The notes below the pieces were generated by a model. The model did no database searches. It was not told where the DNA came from and was given only the letters and a program-made list of their open reading frames with translations. A DNA stretch of 64,000 nucleotides from Marchantia polymorpha subsp. ruderalis (Eukaryota; Streptophyta; Marchantiopsida; Marchantiales; Marchantiaceae), in assembly GCA_037833965.1 (NCBI GenBank), contig AP031356.1, positions 25,442,501 through 25,506,500 on the forward strand. The letters run 5' to 3'. Within the stretch, counting starts at the first letter, position 1, and each line of letters starts with the position of its first letter. Of the stretch, positions 1-12,829 are shown piece after piece. The position numbers were made by a program, and so were the translations under genes.

Positions 1-144
1 TACTTTGTTACTGTTCGTTGCCATTTATCTACTCGTCAGAGTTCATCGTATATATGTCAGTTTGGAACTAAATGCTGGTACATTTCAAATACAGAGGACA
101 CATCTGATTGTTGTTAACAAATGTTCGCTTACGTCCATGAGCAG

Positions 145-3100
145 GTGGCCCTTCAGCTCAACGATGCACATCCTTCTATTGGCATTCCAGAGCTCCTCAG
201 AATACTAATTGACGAGGAAGGTTTAGAATACTCCAAGGCATGGGAAATATGCACCAAAGTATTTTCATTCACGAACCACACCGTTGTGCCTGAATCGCTC
301 GAAAAGTGGCCTATTGAGTTGATGGAAAGTTTACTACCTCGCCATCTCCAGGTAAGAAGTATGTAGGACAGCGGAGCAATAGAGAATTTATAGCACCTAT
401 AGTACATTGCAGTCGGTGTTTCTCCCAGCAACTTTTGTTGACGCCAAATAAACAGGAGTAGACTGTATATCTAAATTGCCACGAGTTACGCTGTGTACAA
501 TTTTCGCACAACACATATAGTGGCACTTCAGACGAGGCAGGTGAGATGTAGGATCCCTGGATGTAAATTTCTTGTCCTGGTGGTTTAGACAAGGGTGAGA
601 AAGGTAGAGTGCCATTCGTGGAGTTAGTATCGTGATCTTGTTTCTGTCCTGTTCCTACTTTCAGAGAAGCTAACCCCCGATGATGAATCAGATCATTTAC
701 GACATCAACTTTCACTTTCTTGAGGAGTTGAAGAGAAGGTTTGGTAATGATTATGAACGACTGGCTCGTATGTCTATCATTGAAGATGGCGAGAAAAAGG
801 CAAGTGTTAAATGTTTGTAAAGCATCTCCACCTTGGCTTGATTGTTGATTTTCAGAGCGCATTGGTCAATGGATCCACGTCGAGGCTTTCTGATGAAAAG
901 TATGTGACATCGGGGATGTTTTTTTGTTTTCGAGGGCTAAACAATATAAACAGACTATTAACAACATTCCCACGTTTGTACTCCTCTGTACTCCTCCCCT
1001 TATCCTATCTCGACAGCAAGTTTGTGATTGGAGAGCACCTCGTAATGTAGCCAAAAGGGGATCAAAATATAGTGGTGAAAGGATGGGGGATTGATTGTCC
1101 AAGTTCTCTCTTTTCTCTTCTTGAAAAAGCTGCCACGTATAATCATGTCATGTGTTCGTAACAACTCATGGTCTGCACGTAGCTGAATTCTGAACATATT
1201 CCTGATGTGCGATCCTTCCTCAGATTGTACGCATGGGAGCGTTGGCACTAGTAGCGTCTCATACAATCAATGGTGTTGCTGAAATTCACACCAGCCACGT
1301 CAAAAACATGTTCAAAGTAAGAGTCTTTTAGTACTTTCAAACTCCAAGTCTTGTGTTATAATTTCCTCTGCTTGTGCAGTTCTGATGATCCACGTTGTGT
1401 GCAGGACTTCTACGAGTTGTGGCCTCACAAGTTTCAGAACAAGACAAACGGTGTGACCCAGGTATATATATGCCTTTACGGGCATTTCTAGCTGTAGCAT
1501 TGGTTTCAACTCGTTACTATTCATGAGCCTCTTCTCGATGTAGGTTAAGGTAGGACATTGAACGCAGGCCCCATTGGATATCGGGTTCTATCAAAGAACT
1601 TCTTAAGCTGAGATGATAGGTTGTATCTTGGTAGTGTAAAGGGGCCCCTCTCGTCTTAGGGGCTCTCAATTTTTCTTCTCTGGACCCTAGCTAGCCAGAG
1701 CTCAGAGACCACGTCTAAGGGAAAATCGTCAAATCCGGAAGAGAAGATTATGAGTTAGCTAGTTGAAAGTATATACCCAGAACTCAAGGCAGTTTCTTAA
1801 TCGAGCAAGAGAAATAGTAAGTGAGCTCTTCAAGGATAGCTGGACATCTGCAGTGAATACTCGAATTGTCGTTAGTTTTTTCGGTAAAATTAAACTAATA
1901 CCTTTGTTGAACTCAGCGGCGTTGGCTTGCATTCTGTAACCCTGGGCTTCGAGAAGTTCTTACCAAGTACCTGGGAACAGACGCATGGATTACCAGTCTG
2001 GATCTTCTGGCTGGCCTTCGAAAGCATGCTCGGAACCCTGAACTTCATAAAGAGTGGAATCAGGTACTGGCAGCCGATAAGCTGAATCTCTCCAGTATGG
2101 AGTAATCACTATTTTGATTATTTTCCTCGTCTTTACAAGAATGCCGAAATTAATCGGTGTTCTTGAAAAGTCCAAGAATGTAAACAAAATGCACAATTGT
2201 CTTTCACCTGTCTGTTTTGTGTTTTCTGACTGCATGTGGATTTTGCTATGATGAAAAAGCGTAGAAGATTTAGTTAAGCGGAGAAGCATGAAAGTGGCCT
2301 CAATACCACTCATTCCTCTATCTGGTTTACTTCAACCTCTCATCCAAATGTGCCGTGAGGTACCAAAACGTTTCTCTTTGGAATTTTGTCCACCAATTTC
2401 TTAGGTGTGCTGTATATGTTTTTGTCTAATTACGCTCTCACTGATTACTGTGCAGGCACGCCGTCAAAATAAAGCAAGGCTTGCAGAATATATCGAGGGA
2501 ATTAGTGGTGTCAAGGTCTCAGTATCTGCCAATGGATCAAAACTCGAGTCTTCCTGCTACAGTCCTCTATGTTGCTGATTCAAATGTCGGTCGTGATTTA
2601 CAGTGAAACTTGGCCCATATCTGGGCTCGTTGCAATCATAGCCCCGAAAGTTTGCTTGAGTTGTGTATCAACAATCAAAATGATTTACTTTTCTCAAAAA
2701 TTGAACTTAGTGAATCACCGTGTGCTCATGAGCTGCAACTCTCCTCTGTTCTACCAGCTATCAGTGAATGTACGGCTTTATCGTAGGTAGCGTGCACCAA
2801 TATATCACATAACTTCTAGGACTCGGGAGCTGGTCTGTAGCACGAATATTATTTGGTTTGAACCTCTTTTGGCTTGTGGCTTGTGGCTTGTCCTGGGAAA
2901 CTTACCCTCTTTACCTTTTACCATGCAGGTCAGCATAGATGCCATGTTCGATGTCCAAGTTAAGCGCATTCATGAGTACAAGCGACAATTGCTCAATGTC
3001 ATGAGCATCATTCATCGCTACGATTGCATTAAGGTGGTTATCTTCGTATACATTTTCTGCCTTCCCTTTGTATTATTTCTTTGGTATTGAATGTATGAGA

Positions 3101-5954
3101 AGTGATATCGGAGTGTTAGAAAGTGCTTTGTCTTTGTCAAGGGATTTTCTCAGAAGATCACATGTTTCACACATGAGCTGACTGGATTTAGTCCTCTAGA
3201 TTACGTTCTTTCAGTTTACACCTCATCGTCAACGTTTGAAAAAATGAATTTTGCCCGTCTGATTTGGTATATCGTGGTGCGTCGCAGAACATGTCTCCAG
3301 AGGAGCGGAAGAAAGTTGTACCACGAGTTTGTATTTTGGGTGGGAAGGCAGCTCCCGGGTATGAGGTTGCGAAAAAGATAATAAAACTTGTGACCATTGT
3401 TGGAGATAAGATCAATAACGACCCCGATGTGGGAAATCTTTTGAAAGTGGTAAGATCTTCGTTTTCCAAGGCTGGTGACCCTATGCAAGCTGTAGTTTAG
3501 ACCTTGGGCAGTATATGCGGCTGTCAGGTTCTTTGGCATTTTTATTCTCGAGCGGTAGAGGACAGGAAGAATCTTAAGGTAGGGCACTGCGACAACATGG
3601 CCCATGAGAGCTAGTAGACAAGAAATGTTCTGGTCTATTGCTTCCTCAACCTAGTCTAGGGGCTAGAAGTCAAGCTCTCATGTGGAGCTTTGACACCATC
3701 GTCAACCTTTTGAAGGAAGCGGCACATAAGCATTGCGCAACCTGCGCACTATGTAGTGGAGAGGAAAGAATTCCTTTTAACTGTTCGATGGAATGCAGCC
3801 GTCTTTTTTCTAGAAACTTCGTCGTAAATCTCGCTGTGGTAGAGTCCTAGCCGTTGACTGAATTCACTAGCCTCAGTCTGAAGCCCAAAGCAGCCGAGCT
3901 TCTGAGTCTTATTTACTGGGGGTTTACTTACCGTCAGGTGGATGATTTCGTGAAGCGTATCTTAGTTGAAAATTCTGAAGTAATCTTATCCATGTGGAAA
4001 ACAATCACTCGACGATAGTTCCTTTACTTTCTCACCTTGTCTTTTTCTTGTTCTCTATCTTTTCATAACAGCATCGCTAGATCAGGGACTTCTGGTTTTC
4101 AGGCTTTTGACATACTAATGACTGCAGTTGATTCTGAAGATATGTCTGATACGCAATCATTTTCTTTAGGACTCTAGTTATGAGAATTTTTGATTAGAAG
4201 TGTTTCTTTTCTTGTCGTTTCCCTTCTTCCTCTTGTCCGTCTTCTCTATGTACCAAATTTCTTCACATCAGCACCATTCAGCTATGGGCGCTCACCATCA
4301 GTCTAGGACGAAATAGTGGCATGTTTCTGACACCTGTGAACCGTGCAGATATTTGTGCCAGACTATAACGTGTCTGTTGCTGAGCTTATAATTCCAGCAA
4401 GTGACTTATCACAACACATCAGGTTACCTCTCATCACTTTGTTAACTAAGGTGGATCACGTTCTATTTAAATAGTTCGTTAAGGTCAATGTTTGTTTCCA
4501 GTGTGAAACGTTTTTGGCTACTGAGTTGTTGATCACTAAGCTTTGTAATACTAGTAGGTCTTTGTAAATGCATGTGCTTCTGAATCTCCTTTAGGACTAC
4601 CAGATATACCAATGGACTGTACTGTGGTCACCCTGAACTTCGTATCCATAAGGGCCTAGGTGAGATTGCGTTAGTGACACTCAGGTCCGGTATTTAGTAC
4701 GACACTGGCCACACCTGAACAAGCACTCAACTTGATTTTACCTCAAGAACTACTTTACCTGACTTGCTTAATTGCCGTTGTTGGTATGTGCAGTACTGCT
4801 GGAAACGAAGCATCTGGAACGAGTAACATGAAATTCGCAATGAACGGATGTATAATATTGGGTACTCATGATGGAGCCAATGTCGAAATCCAGAAAGAAA
4901 TAGGCAAAGAAAACATTGTAGGTCACTATGCTAACCCATTTAAGGTTGTACTTCGTAAGTTTTTGGTTGTCTTTCTTTTTGACATCGCCGCAGTAGATGA
5001 GATGTAGGAATTCTGATTCCTCCGTCAGATTCAGGATCGAATTGAAAGTTCTGTTGAGGGAAGCGAGATTAGCTTTCAGATATCTTAGTCATACAATGCT
5101 TGCCATTCATAACGATGTGTAGTGTATAGTTTTCTAATGCTGTACTTGAAATGGTATTTCTTCCAAAGTTTCTCTTCGGAGTCACGGCAGAACAAGTTCC
5201 GAAGCTTAGAGCGGAGCGACGGGACTTCCAACCGCCTCGGTTGTTCACGCGCGTCATTGGGTATGTATGAGAAGCTAAGTTTATCTCTCAACAAACTGCC
5301 GCCTGTCTTGACTGATGGCTGATCAATCTAACATGTGACTGGTCAGGATGTTGAGGAATGGCGTTTTCGGCCATCAAGAGCACATGCACGTCCTTTGTGA
5401 TACGCTTGAAGGTCAGGGAGGAGACTTTTATCTTCTCGGGAACGACTTCCAGGAGTATCTAGCAGCACAAGTAAGTACCTCCTTGCAAAATTTGGTGGAC
5501 CGGTCAGGGGACATGGTTGTTGGAACAAAATTTTGCAAGTTTTTTTAAATGTGGTTAATCTAAGGACGTAAGTCGAAGCATGTTAACTATTCCTTTGTTT
5601 ACATTTCCAATGCGCCTCTGTGGGCAGTCGTGTCTTGATGATTCTCATGTGGTCAATCTAATGAACTTATGGATGCCTTCTAGCTTTCAATTCCTGGAAG
5701 CTAGTAGAAGAAGTTAGACAGGTTTTAGCTCTTGTTGATATGAACCTTGATATAGAATAATTGATCACCAAAAGTTATCAATTCTATCGTTGCTCCTGCA
5801 GGCTGCCGTGGACGCAGCATTTGTTGATCGCGCTTGGTGGACTCAAATGAGCATCATGAGTACAGCTGGTTCAGGAAAGTTTAGTAGTGATAGAACAATT
5901 AAGGAGTATGCAGAGCAAATATGGGGTATTGAACCATTTAGGCGTCCTATCTAG
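145..5954 (+). CDS. Alpha-glucan (starch/glycogen) phosphorylase, C-terminal ~501 residues, 13 exons, 5' partial
   Basis: Phosphorolysis of alpha-1,4-glucan to glucose-1-phosphate, PLP-dependent (GT35 family). Exons read by me: 145-351, 692-799, 1224-1316, 1405-1461, 1917-2063, 2456-2515, 2929-3033, 3288-3449, 4349-4422, 4794-4917, 5169-5260, 5347-5470, 5802-5954 (stop TAG 5952-5954). All phases join cleanly. Landmarks in order: [41 protein letters not shown] then [50 protein letters not shown], the PLP-lysine signature [14 protein letters not shown] (Lys in exon 10), [10 protein letters not shown], and KFSSDRTI near the C-terminus. The first ~330 residues lie upstream of the window. The intron after exon 2 uses a GC donor; the others are GT-AG. 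There is no ~80-residue insertion of the kind found in plastid plant isoforms. NGVTQ stands where the family usually has NGVTP. The compartment cannot be judged without the N-terminus. Confidence 0.95.
800..1223 (+). other. GC-AG intron in the phosphorylase gene
   Basis: Exon 2 ends in ...GAGAAAAAG and is followed by GCAAGT, the strong consensus of the rare GC-AG class. The acceptor is CCTCAG before ATTGTACGC. This join gives the in-frame peptide [14 protein letters not shown], matching the family at this point. The GT four bases downstream would shift the frame. Confidence 0.75.
2871..2891 (+). repeat. Three tandem copies of GGCTTGT in a phosphorylase intron
   Basis: The 7-base unit GGCTTGT occurs three times head to tail, about 40 bases upstream of the acceptor of exon 7. 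It is probably a simple slippage repeat. Confidence 0.85.
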
Positions 5955-8900
5955 GTGTGGTATATGCTGCTGGGTAAAATTTCACATAACAATTGGACAG
6001 TAAAATGCACATACATAAAGAGTCCACTCTCATGAAGTGCATATAACTGCAGCCTCTTATCCTGGCAACAATCTTGTTTATAAGCGATTAGTGAGAAAGT
6101 GTGCATAGTTGAAAGATGTTATCCTTAGGAGACGTCGTATCATTCTGCAAAGCAGCCATGATCCGATCTGGAGAGTTCTGAAGCCCCAGTTTCTTGGAAG
6201 CTCAACTTAAAGCCAATCGCTTCAAGGGAAGCTTCCTTTGTCCAGCTCTTGAGCTGAAGCCAACCACAGTGTCCATTGTTTTCCTCTATTCTTTGGTGGC
6301 TCCAAATTGCAACGTTTAGTGGAATTCCTCATCTAGTTCCAATTGGAGATGTAAATTATTTCACCACTGAGCATATAATGGCTCAGCGGTGGTCTCGGCG
6401 ATTTCTATAATTGTGTTCAAAGGATCTATTTGTCGTCTGTACGGAAAGACTAAATAAACTGATCGAAGTGCTGTTTTGAAGAACTTGAAGTATTGACATG
6501 CTTTCACTCTTTACTGACTATCAGTGTTCATCGGGGATGTGGATGAGATCATTCTTGTCTACATGAGTGACCACATTTTGCAATTTCCCATGATCAGATT
6601 GTAAACGTGGTTCATTGCAATTTGAAGTAAGAGATTCTTCCTGGCTGGTTTGGTCTAGTACGTTCTCAGCTTCAAATATACTGTCAGGTTGTGTCTTCAG
6701 GTTGGTTGATAAGCAAGCTATTTGATCTAGTCAACTCGTCTTTTTATCCGGACACGTATTGTTAGTCTCAAGGTCCAGTAGTTTCTTGCAGTGTCTTCTC
6801 CGTGGTGACCATGCGGATATCATGAGTTCTGAGGTTTCTTTCCTGTACCTTACTGTGGCCGTAACTCCTCTGACTGTACCAATTGGGATTGAGCACGACT
6901 CACCTTCAAAAAAACGCTTTGCAGGTTATATTTTATGATTGTTATACTCGATTTTCTTAAATGCAATGAACCAAAGATGATGTCACACCCACTTGCACAC
7001 TAAAGAAGAACTCGGTTTGTAGCACAAAAGACTGAATATCCGTTTAGTTCTCTTGCTTTCTTTGTCCATTTGGAATTGTTGTCATTAGCAATTAGATTGG
7101 ACATGATACAAATAATATGTACCAGGAGAATTGTAAACACCTACGTTAATGCTACTGTGATACATATTAGCTAAGAGATGGAGGGCTAAGGACAAAGAAG
7201 AACCAGTGATTTGGGTTCAAAAAGAAAAGATACATTTCAGGTCGCACAATTTATTTTTACATAAGGATAAATTTCCGAAGGTGCGATCCATTATTTCACA
7301 TCTTCATAATGGTATCGTTTCAGAATCAACAATATTCGTTTGTACAATATAGAAAAGCTATTTGCTATTTCATGAAAGAAATAATGTTTTGTATGGTTCC
7401 TTTTCTTAAAATTATAGAAATATACTCTTCATTCATAAAATTAAACTATACAGAGTTTGAAGAGAGGTGTAGTATGCATTAAATTGCAAGGGTGGATCTA
7501 TACATTTAAAGAAAGACAAGTTATAGTGGCAGATGTGATGATATGATTTTTGAGTTGCTGTCACACTCAAACTATATCTCTTTTGCTGGACGTAAAGTGT
7601 GACGGAATACAGTAATCTTATCACGCGTCTATCAAAACAGATGATCGGAACTAATATATGATGTGGTAAGCAAGATGATTACATACTTTGGATGTGTTGA
7701 TATATATGTTTAATTTAGTTGTGTGACATGATTGATTAAAAGTAGTCGAGAAAAGAACTCTATAATAAGAGATGATAACTAAATATATTTTAGCATATGA
7801 GTTTGTGGAAAATTATCACTGATAAAATATTTGATACAGTAAAAATTGTGCGAGTTACTTCAGAATTATATAGGTAAGCAGTTAAATTAGTTCTTTTTCT
7901 TAAAATAAGAATAAATAAAGCTATGTATGATGTTATGAAAAAGCATACGTAATAACTTAAAATCTACTTTTTCAGAGATTTTGTATAACAAGCTGCACTT
8001 GCAGAAAATTTACTACATGAATAAGTAGAGAAAAAAATTGCAATTTTTTTTTCAATCAATTTATATTTGTTTAATGTGAAATTAATAAGTTTCAAGTACA
8101 AAGATTCATTTATCTTTTCGCTCCAACAAGAAAATATTGTATTAAATCTTGACTCAGTCTTGGACAAGTTTTAATGTTTTTAAACAATGAGATTCAATCC
8201 AATGAAGATATGAATTCAAATATTATTTTTTCATCCCCTGCGTGTTAGCCTAACTCTCAGATAGATTTAGCCACCACGTAACTTAAAGTTGCCGCCATAT
8301 AATCTAATGTTTAGGGTTTTAAGAATAGCTCAAGTCTGAGCCGGAAATGTGTAAATACTTATTACCTGCACATGCCATGTAGAGCAGAGAAAAAATTTTA
8401 TTTTCTAATGTTAGTTCTGCCGTAAGTTTACTATACCCGAGGGTTCGTAGAATGTTAGTGTAAGAGATTATCTTTTGTCCAATTAAGTTGTGCTGCCGGA
8501 TACTTATGAGTATCAAAACAGTAATCGAGTTCTCAATACATCCACATCTTCATCACGCATGTGTGAGTATGTGAATATAGAATTTCTCATACTCATAGAA
8601 TATGTGTTGATATGACTCATTTACATTTGAAGGATGTAATTATAATAAAAGATGACACAAAGAATGATGTTTGTTATTACAGATGCGGTTGAACATGTCA
8701 TATCCGATATGGATAGAGTGTTGGAAACAACTAAGTCATTGTTGCAAACATGATCATTATTGATATATTTGGATCGACGGCGACCGAGCGCCAGCATCAA
8801 GTTCTCAAAGTATATGAAAAAGAGAACTATATGTTTATCTTGCTTGAAGTTCTGTAAAAGTGCAGATGACATGTTTGACTTTGACATGACAAGAGATTAC

Positions 8901-9100
8901 ACAAGATTCTACTATTTTATTCAATGGAGTATCACTTTCTTTAGCTTATCGTAGCATATTTCAAGCATCATGATTCCATTGTTCCACATAAAGCAAAAGC
9001 TACAAGATGCTATGTTGTTTGTACATTGTTTTAAGTAGATAGTGGGATATATGTCAAGTGAAATGTGAGATGGTTTTGGGTATTATACCCATGTTACATG
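5955..9100. other. Phosphorylase 3' flank and AT-rich intergenic DNA
   Basis: 5955 to about 7000 is of mixed composition and should hold the 3' UTR of the phosphorylase; no exon-like segment with a recognisable product was seen. From about 7000 to 9100 the sequence is AT-rich with stops in all frames. It includes a 20-bp perfect palindrome of A7TTG/CAAT7 form at 8031-8050. No gene is supported. Confidence 0.6.
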
Positions 9101-10716
9101 TTTGGATTTTATGTACCAGTTGATGAGATCTACGATGCTTTTGGTTCTGTTACTAGTTGACTTCTGACTATCAATACCTTGCCACTTGATTTGAAAAACC
9201 TAGCAATCTTGACGTTGCCACGCCCATCGGAGTCAGAACTTGGATGTAGTAAATACGTCTGCAATTTGGGAAATCCCATCCATTTCTCTAACTTCTAAGA
9301 TCCAATGTCCGTATTACTGAGCTATCTCCGTTGGCTACCTTCAAAGATTTGTCGGAGTTCTTCTTCATTTCCATAGTAGTTTCACTAGAGAACCTCAGAT
9401 TTAACCGAAGCATTGTCCCCCGGCAAAACTGGTTCAGAGATGTATTAAATCAGCAAAATTTCTGAATTCCAGTTTTGTCAGTGATGTAGGTCACGATCTT
9501 CCGCGTAGTTTCTTGTTAGGGACATTTGAGTAGTGCATTACACAACGTCCTCAGTTTGTATGACCCTGACAGTGCCAGACTTGAAGAAGTTAAAAAGTCT
9601 TCCGCACAAGGCATGCTCCTGACTTGCAACCGTCCATGACTGAAGGAAATATATCTCACGAGATTTCCAGGCCTGGCTTGGGCAGGGCAGGACCCGATAT
9701 CATACCGAATAGGACACGGTAGTTGGTGCCGGGTTTCCTTCCTGACAAAACTGACCTCACAGCTTGAGGATGTTGATTCGATGTGCAGACAAATCGGATG
9801 GATCTGTAGTGACTTGTTCAATTTCAGACACCTGGCTTCTCGAGGGAGTTACACTACCAATCATTTTGCACAGCAGTACATGCGGAGCAGCTCAACTACT
9901 GTGCTTGCTTCCATTGTTTATGGTAAGGTTGTCAAATAATTGGAAGACGATATATATATTTAGCTGTACATGTGCTTAATTTGCATCGGCAGTTTGTCTC
10001 TGCATTTACCAAAAACAGCGTAGAAATGTCAATCTCAACTGCAATTTGAGGAGCGATGACACGTCAATCACTGTTTTGAGTGATTCACCATTGTTGTATT
10101 TCGTGCTTGTGTGACAGAAGATGTGTGAAGCAAAATCCATATCAAAAAATACACAGAAAACTGTGGATCAGGTAAATGTGAAAGATTAAATACGTGGAGG
10201 GAAGGTTTTATTGTTCTCCAAACTCAATGAAACCCGCAGATCGCGGAAAGTGGAACGCCGGGGATGAAGAGAACGATGGGCAAACTCATAGATCTCTCCA
10301 TTACCATTATGCCAGTAGATTCGGTGTTTATTAACAAGATAGTCATGATGTCACTGGAGATACAGACAAATTCTTTATCATACCTCGTTCGATACTCTTT
10401 CTCATTTCGGTCCGTCATGACGACTTCAGTTGCAGAAAGTATCCATCTTGCCCCTAGCACTTGTCTATGGGCGTGTAAGTGTTAAAGGTTACTGAACAAG
10501 TTGTACGCTTTAACTAGAAGAGATTGCCTACCTGGCGATGTACAAATTTACAAAACAAAGTGGAAGTAAGGGAGTTCAAGACGAGGAGATGAGAGCTGAG
10601 CTTTGGAAAAGAAAGCGGAAATGTATACCTGGAGGGAAACGAGATGAATGCGAGTTGGACGGTGCCGTTTTTGGCATCATGGTCGAGATTTTCAGACACG
10701 TCGTGTGCAGCTGGCG

Positions 10717-10757
10717 TCCCTTCACTGTGAAGGGAAGGAAAAGTCTGCTTTTCCTTC
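10717..10757. repeat. Two abutting short hairpins
   Basis: First hairpin: arms TCCCTTCAC (10717-10725) and GTGAAGGGA (10727-10735) with one central base. Second: arms GAAGGAAAAG (10734-10743) and CTTTTCCTTC (10748-10757) with loop TCTG. All paired bases are perfect, and the two share two bases. Confidence 0.85.
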
Positions 10758-12796
10758 AGAGAAGGATGATTGGTTGCACAGTAGGGCACTTTGGCAGATT
10801 ACTCCCAGGGCATGAATAACTACCGCCGTTCAGGAACTTCAGTGGCCATGGTGAGAAACCCCAGGTGGCCCAGAGTTGGGACTACTGCTCGAAGACGAAA
10901 ACATCGCGCACACGAAAACAATGGATAGCAACGCACTGAAGAAGTCCATCTCCTGTCTCTGAGGTACCAGGTAATGTTGCAACTGAAGGTATGAAGCACC
11001 AATATGTTTGATAAGGGTACGAGGTACGAGGGAGAAAACCTCGTATCCTCGTGGGAGATATGATTGAACTACATGCTCCTCATTACTATTTAAGAATATA
11101 CGTCGACAAATTTAATCTTGAAGAGTTGAGATCTGCAGCTTGTCACAGTCTCATAGCGTTTATCGTTAAAAGCACCCATAAGTACTATTGTCGAAATCAA
11201 TCGCTGGACTTTACACAGAAATCAGCATTACATAAGGATAAGGAGATATCCATGTAAGAAAAAGTCCAACTCACAACGTTGCTCCTAAAAATAAATTACA
11301 TAAATCCAACTCAATGTTACTCTTGTGGTTACACAAAATTTTGCTTAGCTTGCAAAGCTATTTATAACTTTCTTCAAGTTAACCGACTTCAACTTCTCTA
11401 ACGTTTTCTGCTGAAACGAAGCATGTCAGTCTCAGCTTTCGTAAAGAATAAATAAATGCTGTAGAAGATTTTGTTGACCCCCCAGGGCTGGGGCAGACGT
11501 TTACACTGTCCCAAGCTCAGCACGTTTCGTCGATCCTCGATCCTGAATCAAGGTGCAGAAACCGCTCTCGCTCTTCGCATAATATATTCTTAAGAAAGCA
11601 AGAGAATCCCATCGTCTTACATTGCTCAAACCCAGCGAGTAACATAGGCCTAGCAAAACGTGGGGCTTCACAAAACTAGGAGTAGCATTCTACCTTGACA
11701 TAGACATAGACCCACTCCATGCTCATTGACTCTCAAAACTCTCTTCATTTCACTTGTTTATTCTAGTTGTGGGTGAAACAACCAAGCATATATCATTGAG
11801 CTGAGCTATGCACTTGAAATTAGGCTCCTGTGGATGATGTGCTCTACTTATTAGCATGAGTCGTACACGATAAATGTGAGACTCATGGGGAACAACTAAT
11901 ATTGGGGTGAAGACAATAGATCTCCAACTTGTATATTGCCTCTCTCTCAAACCTACATGTGGCTATGCAAATGCAAGTAATAAATAAATAATTGTCAAGA
12001 TATAATATTTCTCTAAAGGCTGTCGACAGCAGGTTTTTCAAAACGCTTATTCGTGTCTGTTTGTTCAGTTTGTGACTGCAACAATACAAGCCGATTTCTT
12101 AAACTAATACTTCTCCCATTCTATACTGGGTCAAATCATAGATGCCAACGGTCGGCGATGCGCAACTTAGTGCTTCAGTATGTATTATATCATGACTTTA
12201 TTTCTATACTATTCAGACGAATGCGTCGAGATGAGATCATGGTCGGGAGGTAGATAACCGTTGTTCCTAAAGGAGTGTTCTATCGGAATAAGGGATCTAT
12301 AGCCTTCAATCACTTTCTTCTCTACCCCACATACATTTTTTAAACATCAGAGTATATTATGGATTTGGATGACCTTTATGTTCCACTACCGAGCCCGACG
12401 TTTTTGCCATTCAAAGTCTTTTGTATATGTCATATATTACTGTTACTCAGGCATGTACTTTCCATATTTTTATTCCTTTAGCATCCAATATACATCCCCA
12501 TTTCTAAGACATAATTGACACTTCGTGTGCTACATATCATATGAATATTCTTCTTATTCATACAATTAATTTTTACAGAGGATTCTTCTCTAATAAATCC
12601 CTCCTTTCCTTCCTACGGCCTGGGCAAATGTGGATATAATTTCACAAAAAACTAGATGGGAAAAAAGCAGCCGATTGGTGGTTTGAAAGAATCCTTAGAT
12701 TAAGGTTTGGAATGTCACCCGTTTAGGTCAGCCCCTCCTTTTAGCTGGCAAGAGTAGTAGAGGAAAAATATGTCCTAACTCCAAATCCCCAACAGC

Positions 12797-12829
12797 AGAA
12801 GGACGATATTAGCATAGAAGGACGATATT
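12797..12829 (+). repeat. Direct repeat AGAAGGACGATATT, two copies
   Basis: Copies at 12797-12810 and 12816-12829 are separated by five bases, and the preceding AGCA is also partly shared. It lies in the presumed promoter-proximal region of the transporter, about 1 kb upstream of its start codon. Function unknown. Confidence 0.85.

Noticed and set aside
311..862. 183-codon open frame on the minus strand opposite phosphorylase exon 2
   Set aside because: It runs antisense across well-supported exons and introns and shows no domain; a shadow frame.
800..899. Alternative phosphorylase model using the GT donor at 804 plus the 44-nt segment (48 bases in total)
   Set aside because: Although 48 is a multiple of three, this join reads into an in-frame TGA within the segment.
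9516..9821. 101-codon minus-strand frame
   Set aside because: No known domain, no splice partner, composition not convincing.
9150..9980. LRR-like phrases (for example LTVPDLKKLKSLPHK) suggesting an NBS-LRR remnant
   Set aside because: Only scattered Leu-rich phrases in several frames with stops; no NB-ARC motif or regular repeat spacing.
10538..10819. 93-codon plus-strand frame MYKFTKQSGSKG...
   Set aside because: No family signature, and the frame spans the double hairpin; coding is not supported.
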